Positions 6,413-16,863 are shown, counted from the stretch's first letter. The stretch is 42,242 nt of DNA from an uncultured marine group III euryarchaeote (GCA_902627615.1 CACOJW010000010.1:1-42242); one strand, 5' to 3'. The notes: generated by a model not told the origin, from the letters alone. A program made the numbers and translations.

Positions 6413-7231
6413 GTGGAAATTACAGACAATCACTTTCATTTAGATCCAAAGGGCCGTAAAGAATTAGCTGTAAAGGATTTTTTGAATGCAGGAGGCACGA
6501 GATTAGTTTTAGTGAATAAACCTTATTTTCAATGGAAGAAACTTGAAGACTTTAAAAAACAAGTAAGTATTACTCTAAAATTAGGTCAAAAAGCTAGAGA
6601 AGTAGGCGCTAAGGTAGCTATAGTAGCATCCCCACATCCCATTGATTTAATTAAACTTTTAGACTTTATGGATAAAGAAATAGCTTCTGAGATGTATCTT
6701 GACGCTGTAGAATTTTGTACGGAACTGGTAGATGAGAAGTCCATTGTAGGTTTAGGTGAGCTAGGTAGACCGCATTTTGAGGTTGAAGATTCAATTTGGA
6801 AATTATCTAATCAAATTTTGAGAGAATCTTTACAGAGGGCTAAAGATGTTGACGCACCTGTAGTTTTGCATACAGAAACAGGAACGCCTGAAGTAATGGC
6901 AGATTTGTCTAAAATAGCTTCTAAGGTAAATTTCCCAAAAGAAAAATTAGTGAAGCATTATGGAGGTCCAGGAGCAATCGAAGAACCTCACAACCTCACC
7001 GTTTCAATAATTGCATCTACAAAAAATATAGAATATGCAGCAAATACTAAATTTGATTTTATGCTAGAGACAGATTATTTAGATGATCCCAAAAGACCTG
7101 GTGCAGTAATGGGTCCAAAAACAGTTCCGCGTAAGACATTAAGAGCTGTAGAAAACGGCATTTTATCTAATGAGCAAGTTCATAAAATACATACAGATTT
7201 GCCAAATGAAGTTTACAGTTATTTTGATTAG
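6413..7231 (+). CDS. TatD-like metal-dependent hydrolase (archaeal COG1099-type TIM barrel)
   Basis: The 272-residue protein shows the metal ligands of the amidohydrolase/TatD fold in order: HFH near the N-terminus (residues 7-9), Glu in GLGELGRPHF, His in VVLHTETG, His in VKHYGGPG and Asp in LETDYLDD. Related proteins are predicted phosphoesterases or DNases; the substrate of the archaeal branch is not established as far as I know. GTG is taken as the start because it gives the N-terminus MEITDNHFH, with the HxH motif at the expected place, and a TATA-like box sits about 23 nt upstream. Its TAG stop overlaps the stop of the convergent Lhr gene by 3 nt. Confidence 0.85.
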   Translation: MEITDNHFHLDPKGRKELAVKDFLNAGGTRLVLVNKPYFQWKKLEDFKKQVSITLKLGQKAREVGAKVAIVASPHPIDLIKLLDFMDKEIASEMYLDAVEFCTELVDEKSIVGLGELGRPHFEVEDSIWKLSNQILRESLQRAKDVDAPVVLHTETGTPEVMADLSKIASKVNFPKEKLVKHYGGPGAIEEPHNLTVSIIASTKNIEYAANTKFDFMLETDYLDDPKRPGAVMGPKTVPRKTLRAVENGILSNEQVHKIHTDLPNEVYSYFD

Positions 7232-10200
7232 ATCTCTACTTTTTCTTCAGATTTCAAATCCCATTCCAAATTTAGTCTCCACTGCCTACACCATGCCTCA
7301 ATAACGCGCCTCTCTTGGTTTTCCCCTACAAATTCAGTTATTATGACATCCTTCCCTCTTTTTGACATTTTAAAAGCACCAGTCATCCTAGTTGAACTAA
7401 AAATTACATTACATGCACCTAAACCAAATTTTTTCTTAACATCTTCGCTGAGGTAATGTGCTAAGCGATCTCCTTGATTTAATACAAAACTACCTTGGAA
7501 TAAATGGCCTTTAATGTAATCAATATCGTCCTTTACAATCCAGTAAAGTGTTTCACTTCCTTCTTTTAGAAATCCTTTAACCAATACATTATCTTTTTCT
7601 AAGCGGAGTAAAATTTTCCGTAATTCGGCCATAGGAATTTCACCTTTAAGTAGCATTCCCAGTCCTTCAGCTGAGACAATCCCAAATGATAAAATTAGCC
7701 TTTTTACTACTTGAAAGCGCGCTTCTTCAGGTTCATATACTCTATTAACAGGCAAAGTCCTATAATTTCCTCTGGCAGTTCTAACTAAATTTAGTGACTG
7801 ATAAAGTCTTGCTAAAGAAAGCTTGAAAGAATCCGGATCCATCCCACTTCTTCGATACAATTCCTCACGTGGAAGTCCCTTAGAGTCAATTGCAAGAGCT
7901 AATAATCGCCTATCATCTGATTCAGGAGGAACATTTCTAGCATCACGGTAAATGATTGCATCTCTTACATTACAATACGTTGCATATCCTGGTATCATAA
8001 CCCCTTGAACTAGTTCCATTTCATTGCCATAGTCTCGAGGATGAAAGAATCTACCCTGAACTCTCAGCGACAATTCATATTCAGATCTTACACCACCCAT
8101 TTCACGGAAAGCTTCAGCAGCATTTCGAAATCTTCTTTCAGGATTAATGCGTTGCCTCCAAAGAAGATATCCATAAATTTCTCTTTCTTGGTATTCTTTG
8201 TTAATAACTGGACCTTTTACAAGCCAATTTCTTATTCTCTGATAACCTTTCTTTTCAAACTGTTCGATTATTTTATCGTCGAGTTCTTCAACTTTAGTAC
8301 TTGAAAATGCCTTAACTCTGATGATATTACTATTGAAATTTTCCTGATAGGTTGCAAATTCATCTAACGCATCAATGAAATCAGAGATTGATGTGTTATC
8401 TTCTAAAACAATTTCTCTCACATCAAGTAATCCTGACATAGCCCATGCCTCCATGTATCCAGCAACCATACCTCCCGAAATTATGGGATTAGTCCAGGCT
8501 TCACCATAATGAGAATACATTTCACGACGAATATGGGTAAGAATAGGATCTCTCCAAGAAATAACGCGAGTCTGATTTTTTTCCTCAGTATTTTTTATAT
8601 TTTCAAGTTCTTCGGTGAGGCAGTATTCAAACAATCTTGTAGCTCCAACCACGACAATTTTTGCAACTAAATCTTCTTCTTGCAATTGGTTTAGGATACT
8701 TCTTGTTATATTTAGAGGTAGACCACATTCTCTTCTTAGTTCTGCAAAAGTAAGAGGTCCAGTACTCCTTAGCTGTTCAATAATTAGATTTTTCTCAGGT
8801 TTTTCAGGAGCTGAGTATTCATTAAGAAGTCTATATCTATTATGCGTAGTCCATGGGTTTCGATGTCTGTTGTATCTATGTATCATTAATTTTTCTTCTA
8901 AGGCCCTCAATGCGCCATCAACTAAATCACTTTTAATTTCTAATTCTTTAGCAATTTCACTTTTTGAAAGAGGGGGGCTTCTTTTTAGCATGTCAACAAT
9001 TAAGTTTTGAATTTTACCCTCAGGTTCTCTCCTAAAGAGGGCCTGATACATGCCTATTTTATTAGCAGGAACATACCTCAGTCTACCAGCTAAAAATCTG
9101 CCTTGTAAAATAGCATCAGAGTCTCTCCATTCCCACCATTCTTCTAAATCAGGCTTTTCCAACCTATGAAATACAGTTCTCGGTGAAGAAACATCATTAT
9201 GTTGATCAAAAAGGGTTTGCAGACTTGAAAATTTCTTAAATAATTTTTGATCAATATATTCTCTTAATATTTTCTCAGAAATAACATCTATGTCTCCCAT
9301 TGACTGAGCTTCTAAATATATGACATCTTCAGCTAGCAAGTATTGAGGCATATTTCTACCCAGAATGAAATTCCCTCCTTGAATAATTCCTTGCTCTTCA
9401 AGATCGTAAAGTGATTGGCTAATAATTTCTTCAGGTAATTTTAATTCTAGTGCGATCTCTTCTTTTGCTTGTGGACCACTAAAACCAAGGTGTTTAGTGA
9501 TTAGCCAATCCAGTGCTTTTTCATATGAAACAGTCTTTTCGATTTTCCTCTTACGAAGTCCCTCTGTAGTTTTGGAAACTAAGTATTTTTTCTCTAGCTC
9601 TTGGGAAACTTTTTTAGATTTAATCTCTTTTGTCCCCTTTAAACCATCATATGCCTTCTTTGCGTTTTTTGATAATTTGTCATCACTGCAATATATTGCT
9701 TGATAATATGGTACAAGCTTAGGAATTACGAATAAATCATCCTTATCTTCGGTCCAAACTGACTCAACTAGCCCCTCACTTATTAAATCTTGACACAAAT
9801 CCTGCATCTCTGTAGATGCCATATCTGACATTCGATAGGATGACTTTACTCTATCATTCAGCAAGTAAATTCCTCCAATTTGCTTAATAGCCTGAATTAT
9901 ACCTTCTCTACTTCCAATAATTGGTTTTTTCTCATTAAAATACCCTTCAATCAGTTCTTTTTCAAATCTAGGCTTTTCCCCGTCACCCTGCTCTAAAACT
10001 CTTCCTAAGACTTGAGTATGCAGTTCCCTTAAAAGAGCAGATCTGTCTTCCATCAAAACAATGTCACTAAGTCCAGACAAAATTAAGCTGTGAGATAAGG
10101 GTGAGGGCACTGGAGAATATGTTCTGTAATCAATTTTGCGATTTCCATTCTTAATTTCATCAATAATTAGTTGCGCATTTTTTAAATCAAATGCGTCATA

Positions 10201-12588
10201 AAGTACTTCCCTGTATGCTTCTTCAAGCATTGGAAATGTATCAATTTCATTTATTGCTTCTAAAACTTGGGAAGTACGTAATTGTTGCCTTGGTAAAGAT
10301 ATTTCTCTTCCTTTGTAATTTCTAAGGACCATAAAAGATCTGTTTGCACAGTGTCTAAATCGCTGTGCAAAAATTTCAGTGTTGCTAATTGCCTTTCTTA
10401 GTAATGGTTCCAATGAATTCGGCATAAGCCTATCAGCAATTCCCTCTATGGCTAGCCTATTAGGAAAAGTTAGAAGAAAAGCATCATCACTCAAAGAGAT
10501 TCTAACGCTACTTCCTACTTCTTTACCTAGTTGAAATGCAAAAGCTCTCGCTAAGGCGTCATTAACTCTTCGCCCAAATGGGAAATGGAAAATAGCACCG
10601 CTTCTTCCCCTATTATCAAGATATCCTTCAACCATGAGATGCTTGTCAGAAGGTACAAATCCGCAAATTTTATTTTGTTCATCAAGGTGGGACAGTATAG
10701 TTCTTGCAGCTCCTTTATCTAATCTGAATTCATCTTCAAGCCATTCGATAATTTTGTTTTCAGGTAAATCTAATCTTTTTTCGACTTCAGCTCTAAATCG
10801 ACCAACGGATTCAGACAAATCGAAAGAGCGAGGAAGCATTTCTCCAGACCAGGAAGGTACTGTTGGTTTTCTTCCTAAACCATCTTTTACTACAACAGTT
10901 GACCTCTTCGACTCAATAAATTGGTATGTTCTTCCTCCAAGAACAAAAATATCATTTTTTGAAAGATTTTCAACAAATTTTTCGGACAAATTACCTAGCT
11001 GAGCTCCTCTGCCTTCCAAGACTACAGTATAGTTTATTTCTTGAGGGATTGTTCCTATATTCATATTGTATATTTGTCTGGAGCCTCTTTTTATTCCAAT
11101 TTCTTTCTCTGATTTATCATACCATATTTTAGGATAGACGCCGTGTTTCTCTAGCGAGTCGCCCCCTAGAAAATCTAGTACATCTAAAAATTCATTCTTT
11201 GATAAATTTCGGTAAGGATAAGCAGAAGTAACAAGATTATACATTTCATCACTATCCCATTTACGATCTAAAGACATTCCAATTATCGATTGGGCTAAAA
11301 CATCAGTAGCTCTTTCAGGAATAGAAACTCTATCTATTTCTCCTTCATATGCAGATTTCACTAAAACTGCACATTCAATTAAATCATCAGAATCAAAAAC
11401 AACAAGCCTTCCTTTAGAAACGGCCCGCAATGCATGTCCAGCCCTTCCAATTCGTTGTAACCCTTTAGCAATTGATTTTGGTGAACCAATTTGTACAACT
11501 AAGTCTACATACCCAATATCTATTCCTAATTCAAGGCTTGTTGAAGAAACAACAACATCCATTTCGCCAGCTTTTAATTTTTCTTCCACATCTAGCCTCA
11601 TTTCTTTGGATAACGATCCGTGATGAGCTGCTAATTTTTCTATACCTCTTTCTTTTAATTGAACTGCTATTGATTCAGTTCCAGCCCTTGTATTTGTGAA
11701 TATAAGCGTGGTTCGGTGATCCTTTACTAAATCAACTAGCAAATCATACATTTTTGAATTTATCACTTCAGTTGTATGAAGTGTTAAATTATCAACAGGG
11801 CATAACACTCTAAGATCCAAATGTTTTCTTTCCTTAACATCGACTATGTTGACAGGTCTTGGTTTTCCATTGTTATAACCTCCTAAAAATCCTGCAATGT
11901 CTTCAATCGGAGCCTGTGTTGCAGATAAACCAATTCTTACGGGCTCTTTTTCTATAATCTGAGCTAATCTTTCAACGGACAGAGAAAGATGTGTACCTCT
12001 TTTATTGTTTGCTAAATCATGTATTTCATCAAGTATGATGTATCTTGTTTTTGTAAAATGATCTCTAAATTTTTTGGATGACAATAATAAACCTAAACTC
12101 TCAGGAGTAGTGATTAAAATGTGAGGAGGCTTTCTAACCATTCTAGCCCTTTCTTTTAGTGAGGTGTCGCCAGATCTTACAGCTACCTTGATTTCCGGAG
12201 TATCTATTTCTAATTCTTTAGCGAGTTCCATCATTTCATCCAGTGGCTGTCTTAAATTTCTATCAATATCATTTGCTAAAGCTTTCAAAGGAGAAACGTA
12301 TATTGCATGCACTCCATCTTTAAAATTCCCATCTTTGTGAATTTTAAGAAAATTATTAATTATGCTCAAAAAAGCGGTTAAAGTTTTCCCAGATCCGGTA
12401 GGGCTAGAAACCAATACGTTTTCTTTTTCATGTATCAGCGGAACTGCCATTGATTGTGGCGGCGTTAAATCATCAAATTTAGAATTAAACCATTTACTAA
12501 TTAATGGTTCAAATCCGCTTAGAACTTCATCTTTGCTTTTTCTATTTGTTATGTACTTTACCATGTTTTTTGATAAACCATTTAACAC
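7228..12588 (-). CDS. lhr: Lhr-type superfamily 2 helicase, very long form
   Basis: The 1786-residue protein has Walker A SSPTGSGKT (61-69), DEIH (187-190), SAT (222-224), a THxGSLS-like AHHGSLS segment (321-327), the SSTSLELGIDIG block (348-359) and motif VI QRIGRAGH (378-385), all typical of Lhr. The winged-helix and Lhr-core region follows. After about residue 900 there is a further extension with several predicted winged-helix units, e.g. around PPLSKSEIAKELEI and LTFAELRRECGLP. Typical archaeal Lhr-core proteins are about 850-950 residues, so this resembles the long bacterial form. Lhr acts as a 3'-5' helicase in DNA or RNA repair. GTG start as listed; an ATG eight codons later (12564) is an equally good start because conservation begins after it. 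Confidence 0.92.
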   Translation of the reverse strand: MLNGLSKNMVKYITNRKSKDEVLSGFEPLISKWFNSKFDDLTPPQSMAVPLIHEKENVLVSSPTGSGKTLTAFLSIINNFLKIHKDGNFKDGVHAIYVSPLKALANDIDRNLRQPLDEMMELAKELEIDTPEIKVAVRSGDTSLKERARMVRKPPHILITTPESLGLLLSSKKFRDHFTKTRYIILDEIHDLANNKRGTHLSLSVERLAQIIEKEPVRIGLSATQAPIEDIAGFLGGYNNGKPRPVNIVDVKERKHLDLRVLCPVDNLTLHTTEVINSKMYDLLVDLVKDHRTTLIFTNTRAGTESIAVQLKERGIEKLAAHHGSLSKEMRLDVEEKLKAGEMDVVVSSTSLELGIDIGYVDLVVQIGSPKSIAKGLQRIGRAGHALRAVSKGRLVVFDSDDLIECAVLVKSAYEGEIDRVSIPERATDVLAQSIIGMSLDRKWDSDEMYNLVTSAYPYRNLSKNEFLDVLDFLGGDSLEKHGVYPKIWYDKSEKEIGIKRGSRQIYNMNIGTIPQEINYTVVLEGRGAQLGNLSEKFVENLSKNDIFVLGGRTYQFIESKRSTVVVKDGLGRKPTVPSWSGEMLPRSFDLSESVGRFRAEVEKRLDLPENKIIEWLEDEFRLDKGAARTILSHLDEQNKICGFVPSDKHLMVEGYLDNRGRSGAIFHFPFGRRVNDALARAFAFQLGKEVGSSVRISLSDDAFLLTFPNRLAIEGIADRLMPNSLEPLLRKAISNTEIFAQRFRHCANRSFMVLRNYKGREISLPRQQLRTSQVLEAINEIDTFPMLEEAYREVLYDAFDLKNAQLIIDEIKNGNRKIDYRTYSPVPSPLSHSLILSGLSDIVLMEDRSALLRELHTQVLGRVLEQGDGEKPRFEKELIEGYFNEKKPIIGSREGIIQAIKQIGGIYLLNDRVKSSYRMSDMASTEMQDLCQDLISEGLVESVWTEDKDDLFVIPKLVPYYQAIYCSDDKLSKNAKKAYDGLKGTKEIKSKKVSQELEKKYLVSKTTEGLRKRKIEKTVSYEKALDWLITKHLGFSGPQAKEEIALELKLPEEIISQSLYDLEEQGIIQGGNFILGRNMPQYLLAEDVIYLEAQSMGDIDVISEKILREYIDQKLFKKFSSLQTLFDQHNDVSSPRTVFHRLEKPDLEEWWEWRDSDAILQGRFLAGRLRYVPANKIGMYQALFRREPEGKIQNLIVDMLKRSPPLSKSEIAKELEIKSDLVDGALRALEEKLMIHRYNRHRNPWTTHNRYRLLNEYSAPEKPEKNLIIEQLRSTGPLTFAELRRECGLPLNITRSILNQLQEEDLVAKIVVVGATRLFEYCLTEELENIKNTEEKNQTRVISWRDPILTHIRREMYSHYGEAWTNPIISGGMVAGYMEAWAMSGLLDVREIVLEDNTSISDFIDALDEFATYQENFNSNIIRVKAFSSTKVEELDDKIIEQFEKKGYQRIRNWLVKGPVINKEYQEREIYGYLLWRQRINPERRFRNAAEAFREMGGVRSEYELSLRVQGRFFHPRDYGNEMELVQGVMIPGYATYCNVRDAIIYRDARNVPPESDDRRLLALAIDSKGLPREELYRRSGMDPDSFKLSLARLYQSLNLVRTARGNYRTLPVNRVYEPEEARFQVVKRLILSFGIVSAEGLGMLLKGEIPMAELRKILLRLEKDNVLVKGFLKEGSETLYWIVKDDIDYIKGHLFQGSFVLNQGDRLAHYLSEDVKKKFGLGACNVIFSSTRMTGAFKMSKRGKDVIITEFVGENQERRVIEAWCRQWRLNLEWDLKSEEKVEI

Positions 12589-12683
12589 CGATTAGCAAAG
12601 GGTGTAATAGGCTATGGGTTACATTTTATTATTTTAAATTATTTGATAAACTCTTTTTTAGCCCCCTTTAGTCACAAATATGA

Positions 12684-12758
12684 GCCATCGTGGCTAAGGG
12701 GTATAGCGGTGCCTTGGTAAGGCGCAGGTCGTGGGTTCGATTCCCACCGATGGCTCCA
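12684..12758 (+). tRNA. tRNA-Thr (anticodon GGT), with encoded CCA
   Basis: The cloverleaf has acceptor stem GCCATCG/CGATGGC, D stem GCTA/TAGC and anticodon stem GTGCC/GGCGC. The loop TTGGTAA gives anticodon GGT (reads ACC). The T stem is GTGGG/CCCAC with loop TTCGATT. Discriminator T at 12755 agrees with archaeal tRNA-Thr, and CCA is encoded at 12756-12758. The next base is the last base of the convergent fibrillarin gene, so there is no spacer. The 95-bp stretch upstream is very AT-rich and holds no gene. Confidence 0.95.
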
Positions 12759-13343
12759 TTATTCTATGTAGTAAGCGTTGTGGCCCTTAGCCCATTTTGA
12801 AATATTGGTTACTTTAACAACATCAAAATTTTGTTTCAATATTTTTTTAGTTTCAGAATATACTTCACTTTCTTTCCCTGATATCGAGTGGGATTTAATC
12901 ATCAAAAATCCGTATTTTGGTTTAAAATATTTATAATTTCTCACAAATATATTTACCTGATCGGCCTGTGCAATATCTTGGTAAAGAATATCTGGATTTC
13001 CTGCATGGTTTCTATATTTTTCTGGGAAATGCGCATCTCCTAAAAAAGGAATTATATTTCTTTTTTTTTCAGCTAGTGTTACCAACTCAATCATAGATAT
13101 ACGTGAAATATCTATAGCAATAATTCGTCCTTCGATGCATATGTTGCTTAAGAAATTTACTGTATTTCCTTCAGCTGCACCCAAATAAAGAACTTTACTT
13201 TCCCTGGTAAAAGGCCAATTTTCTCCACTACCCAGCAAGTAAGCAGCTAATTTAGAATGGTAAGGATTCCACGTAATCCATTTTTTACCTTTTTTTAATT
13301 CTAGCTTACCTCTTTTTTTTCTAAGGTAATTTGGTAAATCCAT
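12759..13343 (-). CDS. flpA: Fibrillarin-like rRNA/tRNA 2'-O-methyltransferase
   Basis: This 194-residue protein is the catalytic subunit of archaeal box C/D ribonucleoproteins, which methylate ribose 2'-OH on rRNA and tRNA at sites set by guide RNAs. The catalytic K-D-K-H tetrad is visible as Lys31 (YHSKLA), Asp123 (YQDIAQ), Lys150 (LMIKSHS) and His188 (KGHNAYY). The SAM-binding loop VLYLGAAEGN (51-60) has Glu where Ser is usual. Length is slightly under the usual 210-230. Its ATG follows the Top6B stop with no gap, so the two are co-transcribed. NOP5, its usual partner, is not in this window. Confidence 0.93.
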   Translation of the reverse strand: MDLPNYLRKKRGKLELKKGKKWITWNPYHSKLAAYLLGSGENWPFTRESKVLYLGAAEGNTVNFLSNICIEGRIIAIDISRISMIELVTLAEKKRNIIPFLGDAHFPEKYRNHAGNPDILYQDIAQADQVNIFVRNYKYFKPKYGFLMIKSHSISGKESEVYSETKKILKQNFDVVKVTNISKWAKGHNAYYIE

Positions 13344-15464
13344 CTAAGCAAGGCCTTGTTTTTCAGCTTCCATAGCTTCATTAATTCCAGGATCAATAAC
13401 TCCAGTCCATGCCTCAGCACCGATTATATTAGTAGAGTCTATTCCTTCGACCCACAATTCAAGTCCTTCGAAGCTACTCCTGTTAGCTTGTGGAACAAGA
13501 AATTTATATTTTGCAGATTCAGTTGTGGGTAGTCCTACTGACCAGATGACATGGTTTCCCTCTCTTTTTCCAGGCCTAGGTTCAGCCTCCTTTATTTCAT
13601 GTCCTGGAACTTCAGCTCTGAGTTTAAAGTTGGCAGATCTTAATCTGTAATTAATAATTTTTATTTCAATTTCAATATTTCCATCACTAAATTCGATTTC
13701 TTCCTCTATCCATACTACATCCATTATTGCAGCTACAACTTTATCAAGATTAGGAACAGGTTTTCCTACTACGCTAGAAGTTTTTTCAGCTATAGCAGGT
13801 AATACTTTTTGAACTAAATCAAACTTTTCACTAACTTTAGCTCTTTTTTTCTGCTTTTTAAGGTGTTTTGAGAGCGTTTTCGCATTATTTCTTAATGCCA
13901 ATTTAATTTCTTTTTTTATTTCAGAAATATCTGCTATTGCTTCTTTAGCTTCAGAGGTAAATGGTATGTTGGTTGACGCTACATGTACTAAGATAATAGC
14001 GGGACCATTAGGAGTTCCCTTTCCTTTCTTTTGCTCCAAACCATAATTCCTCCAATTTATTCCTTGAACTGCTTTTGTTATTGCGCAACCTCCTGCCTGA
14101 TAAAGAAGAGGAACTCTATTTGCGAATCTTAAAATTTGAACAGGCTGATCTTTTGGTAAATTCCCACCATAAACCATTCCAACTTCAACAAGGAAAGGAG
14201 TGCCTGCAAATACAGAAGGAGTTCTACTGATTGGAAGAGTAAAGAAATCAGGCCTATATTCTTCCAGAACTTGCTTAAGTCCTAGCTTGATTAATTTAGG
14301 CCCGATAGGAACCAAGATTCCGCTCGTCGGAGTTCTGATGGAGGTAGTTTTGAATGATTCAATCAGTGCCTTCGCCTCTAACCTGGTTATATCTTGAGGT
14401 CTGACATAAGGCGATAACTTAGCTTTAACTAGTACATCACTTATACTTTTTGTACCCATAGATGATAAGTCTTTTCGCAGGAAATGACCCATTTGGTATT
14501 CTTTGCTGTGATGTGCCATTCTCATCAATTGACCTAATTCAACTCCATGGGGATGAGGTTTAACTCCCTGACTAGGTAATTTAGGAAGATCAGGACTTCC
14601 TCTCTCAAATAGAAATACTTTTTCGTCAGGATTAATGAATATTATTTTCGCATGAGGGTTAACTATTGCAGTTGACTTTAGATATTCTAATACAGAGGGC
14701 CTAGCCTCACGATATCGCCCCTTTATTGCGAATTCAACTCTAGTTCCGTGAAATTTTTCAGGATATATCCCGTCTTCGTCAGGTATACTTTCTACATCTT
14801 TCCAAATGAAATCTTCGGTTCTCTCAACATTACCTCTATTATTTCGTGTATCTAGCTTCATTGTAATACGAGTAGCTAAATGTTCTTCAGAAATTCTCGT
14901 AGAGATAGTTGCAGATCTTCCAGTAGTTAATTGACCATACATTATGGCTGCAGAAATGCCAATGCCTTGTTGTCCTCTTGACTGCTTTCCACTGCCAAAT
15001 CTTGATCCGTATAATAGCCTTCCAAATACATTAGGCACATTCTCTTCAACGATACCTGGGCCGTTGTCTTCAATTGCAATACCTAGTTCATCTTTTGCAA
15101 GAGTGCTTATCTCAATTTTTAAGTCAGGTAAGATACCAGCTTGTTCACATGCATCAAGACTATTGTCTACTCCTTCCTTAACAGCAGTAATTAGAGAATG
15201 GGTTGGATTGTCAAATCCCAAGATATGCCGATTCTGTTCAAAGAATTCGGAAACGGGTATGTCTCGCTGTTCTTTAGCGAGTTGATGCGCTTTCGTTTTC
15301 CTTTTTGCTTTTTTCTTTGGTTTTTTTTCCTCTATTTTAGCCTTGATTATCTTTTCTTCTTTTTTATTTTCTTCTAATTTAGGTTTAACTTCTGTTTTTT
15401 CCTTAACCTGTGATTCTTCAGGTTCATTATCATCAGCTTCGAAATCGAAGGTCATTTGACCCAT
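13344..15464 (-). CDS. top6B: DNA topoisomerase VI subunit B (ATPase subunit)
   Basis: Type IIB topoisomerase B subunit with a GHKL ATPase: Glu97 and Asn101 in [10 protein letters not shown], the DNGPG box at 133-137 and the glycine-rich lid GQQGIGISA (164-172). A transducer-like segment and a C-terminal Ig-like part follow. At 706 residues it is longer than the 530-625 typical of family members. An extra N-terminal segment of about 60 residues is highly Lys/Glu-rich, followed by the [14 protein letters not shown] start of the conserved part. The subunit drives strand passage by ATP-dependent dimerisation. Subunit A, which carries the catalytic Tyr and is often adjacent, is absent here. It sits directly upstream of flpA. 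Confidence 0.95.
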   Translation of the reverse strand: MGQMTFDFEADDNEPEESQVKEKTEVKPKLEENKKEEKIIKAKIEEKKPKKKAKRKTKAHQLAKEQRDIPVSEFFEQNRHILGFDNPTHSLITAVKEGVDNSLDACEQAGILPDLKIEISTLAKDELGIAIEDNGPGIVEENVPNVFGRLLYGSRFGSGKQSRGQQGIGISAAIMYGQLTTGRSATISTRISEEHLATRITMKLDTRNNRGNVERTEDFIWKDVESIPDEDGIYPEKFHGTRVEFAIKGRYREARPSVLEYLKSTAIVNPHAKIIFINPDEKVFLFERGSPDLPKLPSQGVKPHPHGVELGQLMRMAHHSKEYQMGHFLRKDLSSMGTKSISDVLVKAKLSPYVRPQDITRLEAKALIESFKTTSIRTPTSGILVPIGPKLIKLGLKQVLEEYRPDFFTLPISRTPSVFAGTPFLVEVGMVYGGNLPKDQPVQILRFANRVPLLYQAGGCAITKAVQGINWRNYGLEQKKGKGTPNGPAIILVHVASTNIPFTSEAKEAIADISEIKKEIKLALRNNAKTLSKHLKKQKKRAKVSEKFDLVQKVLPAIAEKTSSVVGKPVPNLDKVVAAIMDVVWIEEEIEFSDGNIEIEIKIINYRLRSANFKLRAEVPGHEIKEAEPRPGKREGNHVIWSVGLPTTESAKYKFLVPQANRSSFEGLELWVEGIDSTNIIGAEAWTGVIDPGINEAMEAEKQGLA

Positions 15465-15503
15465 TTTAGGCCTATAAGCACTGATAATTAAGTAAAACCC
15501 CTA

Positions 15504-15947
15504 CTACAGGAAATTAATATTACAAAATTTTGATTTTGGAATTTGGTTTTTAATAATTTCACCATTCCAATGGGCACATCCTAAACTTATACTCTTGTAT
15601 TTTAAAGCCACAAATCCTGCTTCAACATCAATTTTCTTTTTTAAATTTTCCCCCTTGCAAATTTTTACAGTTTCCGTTTTATTTAGAATTATATAATTTT
15701 TATTAATTTTTTCACCAAAAAGTTGAATAAAATTAGTAGTGGGTTTTGGCGTTTTATCTAATCTAAAAATACACAACCCTAAACTTTCAGGATTGATTCT
15801 TTTAACTTTTTCAGGCCCGATAAATATTCTATTTTTAGATCCTTCGTACCAATGATAGCGTTCTAAATTTTTCTGCCTTAGCCCGAATCTTTCGAGACAA
15901 TATTTAATAATGTCATCTTTTTTCTCTTTTTCAATTAATTTCAACAT
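15504..15947 (-). CDS. Small PUA-like RNA-binding protein linked to the NSUN methyltransferase
   Basis: The 147-residue protein starts inside the 3' end of the NSUN-type methyltransferase gene (7-nt overlap), indicating translational coupling. Segments such as ERFGL, a central SLGLCIFRLD, KPTTNFIQLFG and the C-terminal SLGCAHWNGEIIKNQIPK resemble the conserved archaeal COG3270-type proteins with a PUA domain. In RsmF-like bacterial proteins a comparable domain is fused to the methyltransferase. It may therefore act as the split RNA-recognition part of the neighbouring enzyme; this is inference. Lys-rich composition fits RNA binding. Confidence 0.7.
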   Translation of the reverse strand: MLKLIEKEKKDDIIKYCLERFGLRQKNLERYHWYEGSKNRIFIGPEKVKRINPESLGLCIFRLDKTPKPTTNFIQLFGEKINKNYIILNKTETVKICKGENLKKKIDVEAGFVALKYKSISLGCAHWNGEIIKNQIPKSKFCNINFL

Positions 15948-16861
15948 TTTTCCATCCTAGCCAAGAAGAATGCGTCGGTATCATTGTGATGAGGCCACAT
16001 CCTAGCACATTTCTTAACTTCTTTATTGTAATCCTCTTCTTTCCAATTAGTTACTCCATTATCTAATTTTAAGCCATTAATATTTATTTTTTTCAGATCA
16101 ATATCTTCTTCATCAAGTATTTGACTAATGACATTTTCATTTTCCTCAGGCGCTAAAGTACAGGTTGAATAAATTATGGTACTGCCTTTAGGTGCCATTT
16201 CACAAGCTTTCTTTAGTAAATTCTTTTGTAATTTACTAAAACGGTCGTAATCATGTTGCCTCCACTTTCTAGCCACTGCGTTTTTTTTTCTGATTGTACC
16301 TTCTGAGCTACATGGAGCATCTACAAGATAAACGTCCGCACTTGTATTTGGAAATGAGTTAAAATCTCTCAATGTGACGGTTGTATTAGTTATTCCCAGC
16401 CGATCTAAATTTCCTCTCAGTGACTTTATTCTTCCATGCCTCGCATCATTAGCAATTATATGTCCTTCATTATTCATTATTTCAGCCATTTGAGTCGTTT
16501 TAGAACCTGGTGCTGCGCAACAGTCCAAAACAGTTTTTTGTTTAATTATATTAGACACTATTAGAGGTGGTACCATAGATGTTAATTCCTGAATGTAAAT
16601 TTGACCGGAAAAATGCTGAATGCTACTTCCTAGGTTTGTTAAATCAGTTTCAAAAGCATTATCACACCATGGTATTTTTTTTATACTAGCATCATAGTTT
16701 CTCATGTCATTTAGTATTTTGTCTTTATCGCCCTTAATGGAATTTATGCGAAATGTTTGCTTTAGGGGTTTCTTTACAGCATTTGTAAATTGGTCAGAAT
16801 TATCTACGAGAGAACTATACCTTTCTACTATTTTTTCTTTTATCGTTTGAGTTTTATACAT
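15941..16861 (-). CDS. RNA cytosine-C5 methyltransferase, NOP2/NSUN/RsmB family
   Basis: The 306-residue enzyme carries the SAM loop DCCAAPGSK (113-121), motif IV DAPCSSEG with Cys184, and motif VI YSTCT with Cys234. Those two cysteines are the catalytic pair of the family. The N-terminal 100 residues form the usual RNA-binding extension, including the conserved QELTSMVPP. The substrate is probably tRNA (Trm4-like) or rRNA; sequence alone does not decide. It overlaps the PUA-like gene downstream and lies 2 nt after the sugar dehydrogenase upstream. Confidence 0.92.
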   Translation of the reverse strand: MYKTQTIKEKIVERYSSLVDNSDQFTNAVKKPLKQTFRINSIKGDKDKILNDMRNYDASIKKIPWCDNAFETDLTNLGSSIQHFSGQIYIQELTSMVPPLIVSNIIKQKTVLDCCAAPGSKTTQMAEIMNNEGHIIANDARHGRIKSLRGNLDRLGITNTTVTLRDFNSFPNTSADVYLVDAPCSSEGTIRKKNAVARKWRQHDYDRFSKLQKNLLKKACEMAPKGSTIIYSTCTLAPEENENVISQILDEEDIDLKKININGLKLDNGVTNWKEEDYNKEVKKCARMWPHHNDTDAFFLARMEKC

Positions 16862-16863
16862 GC

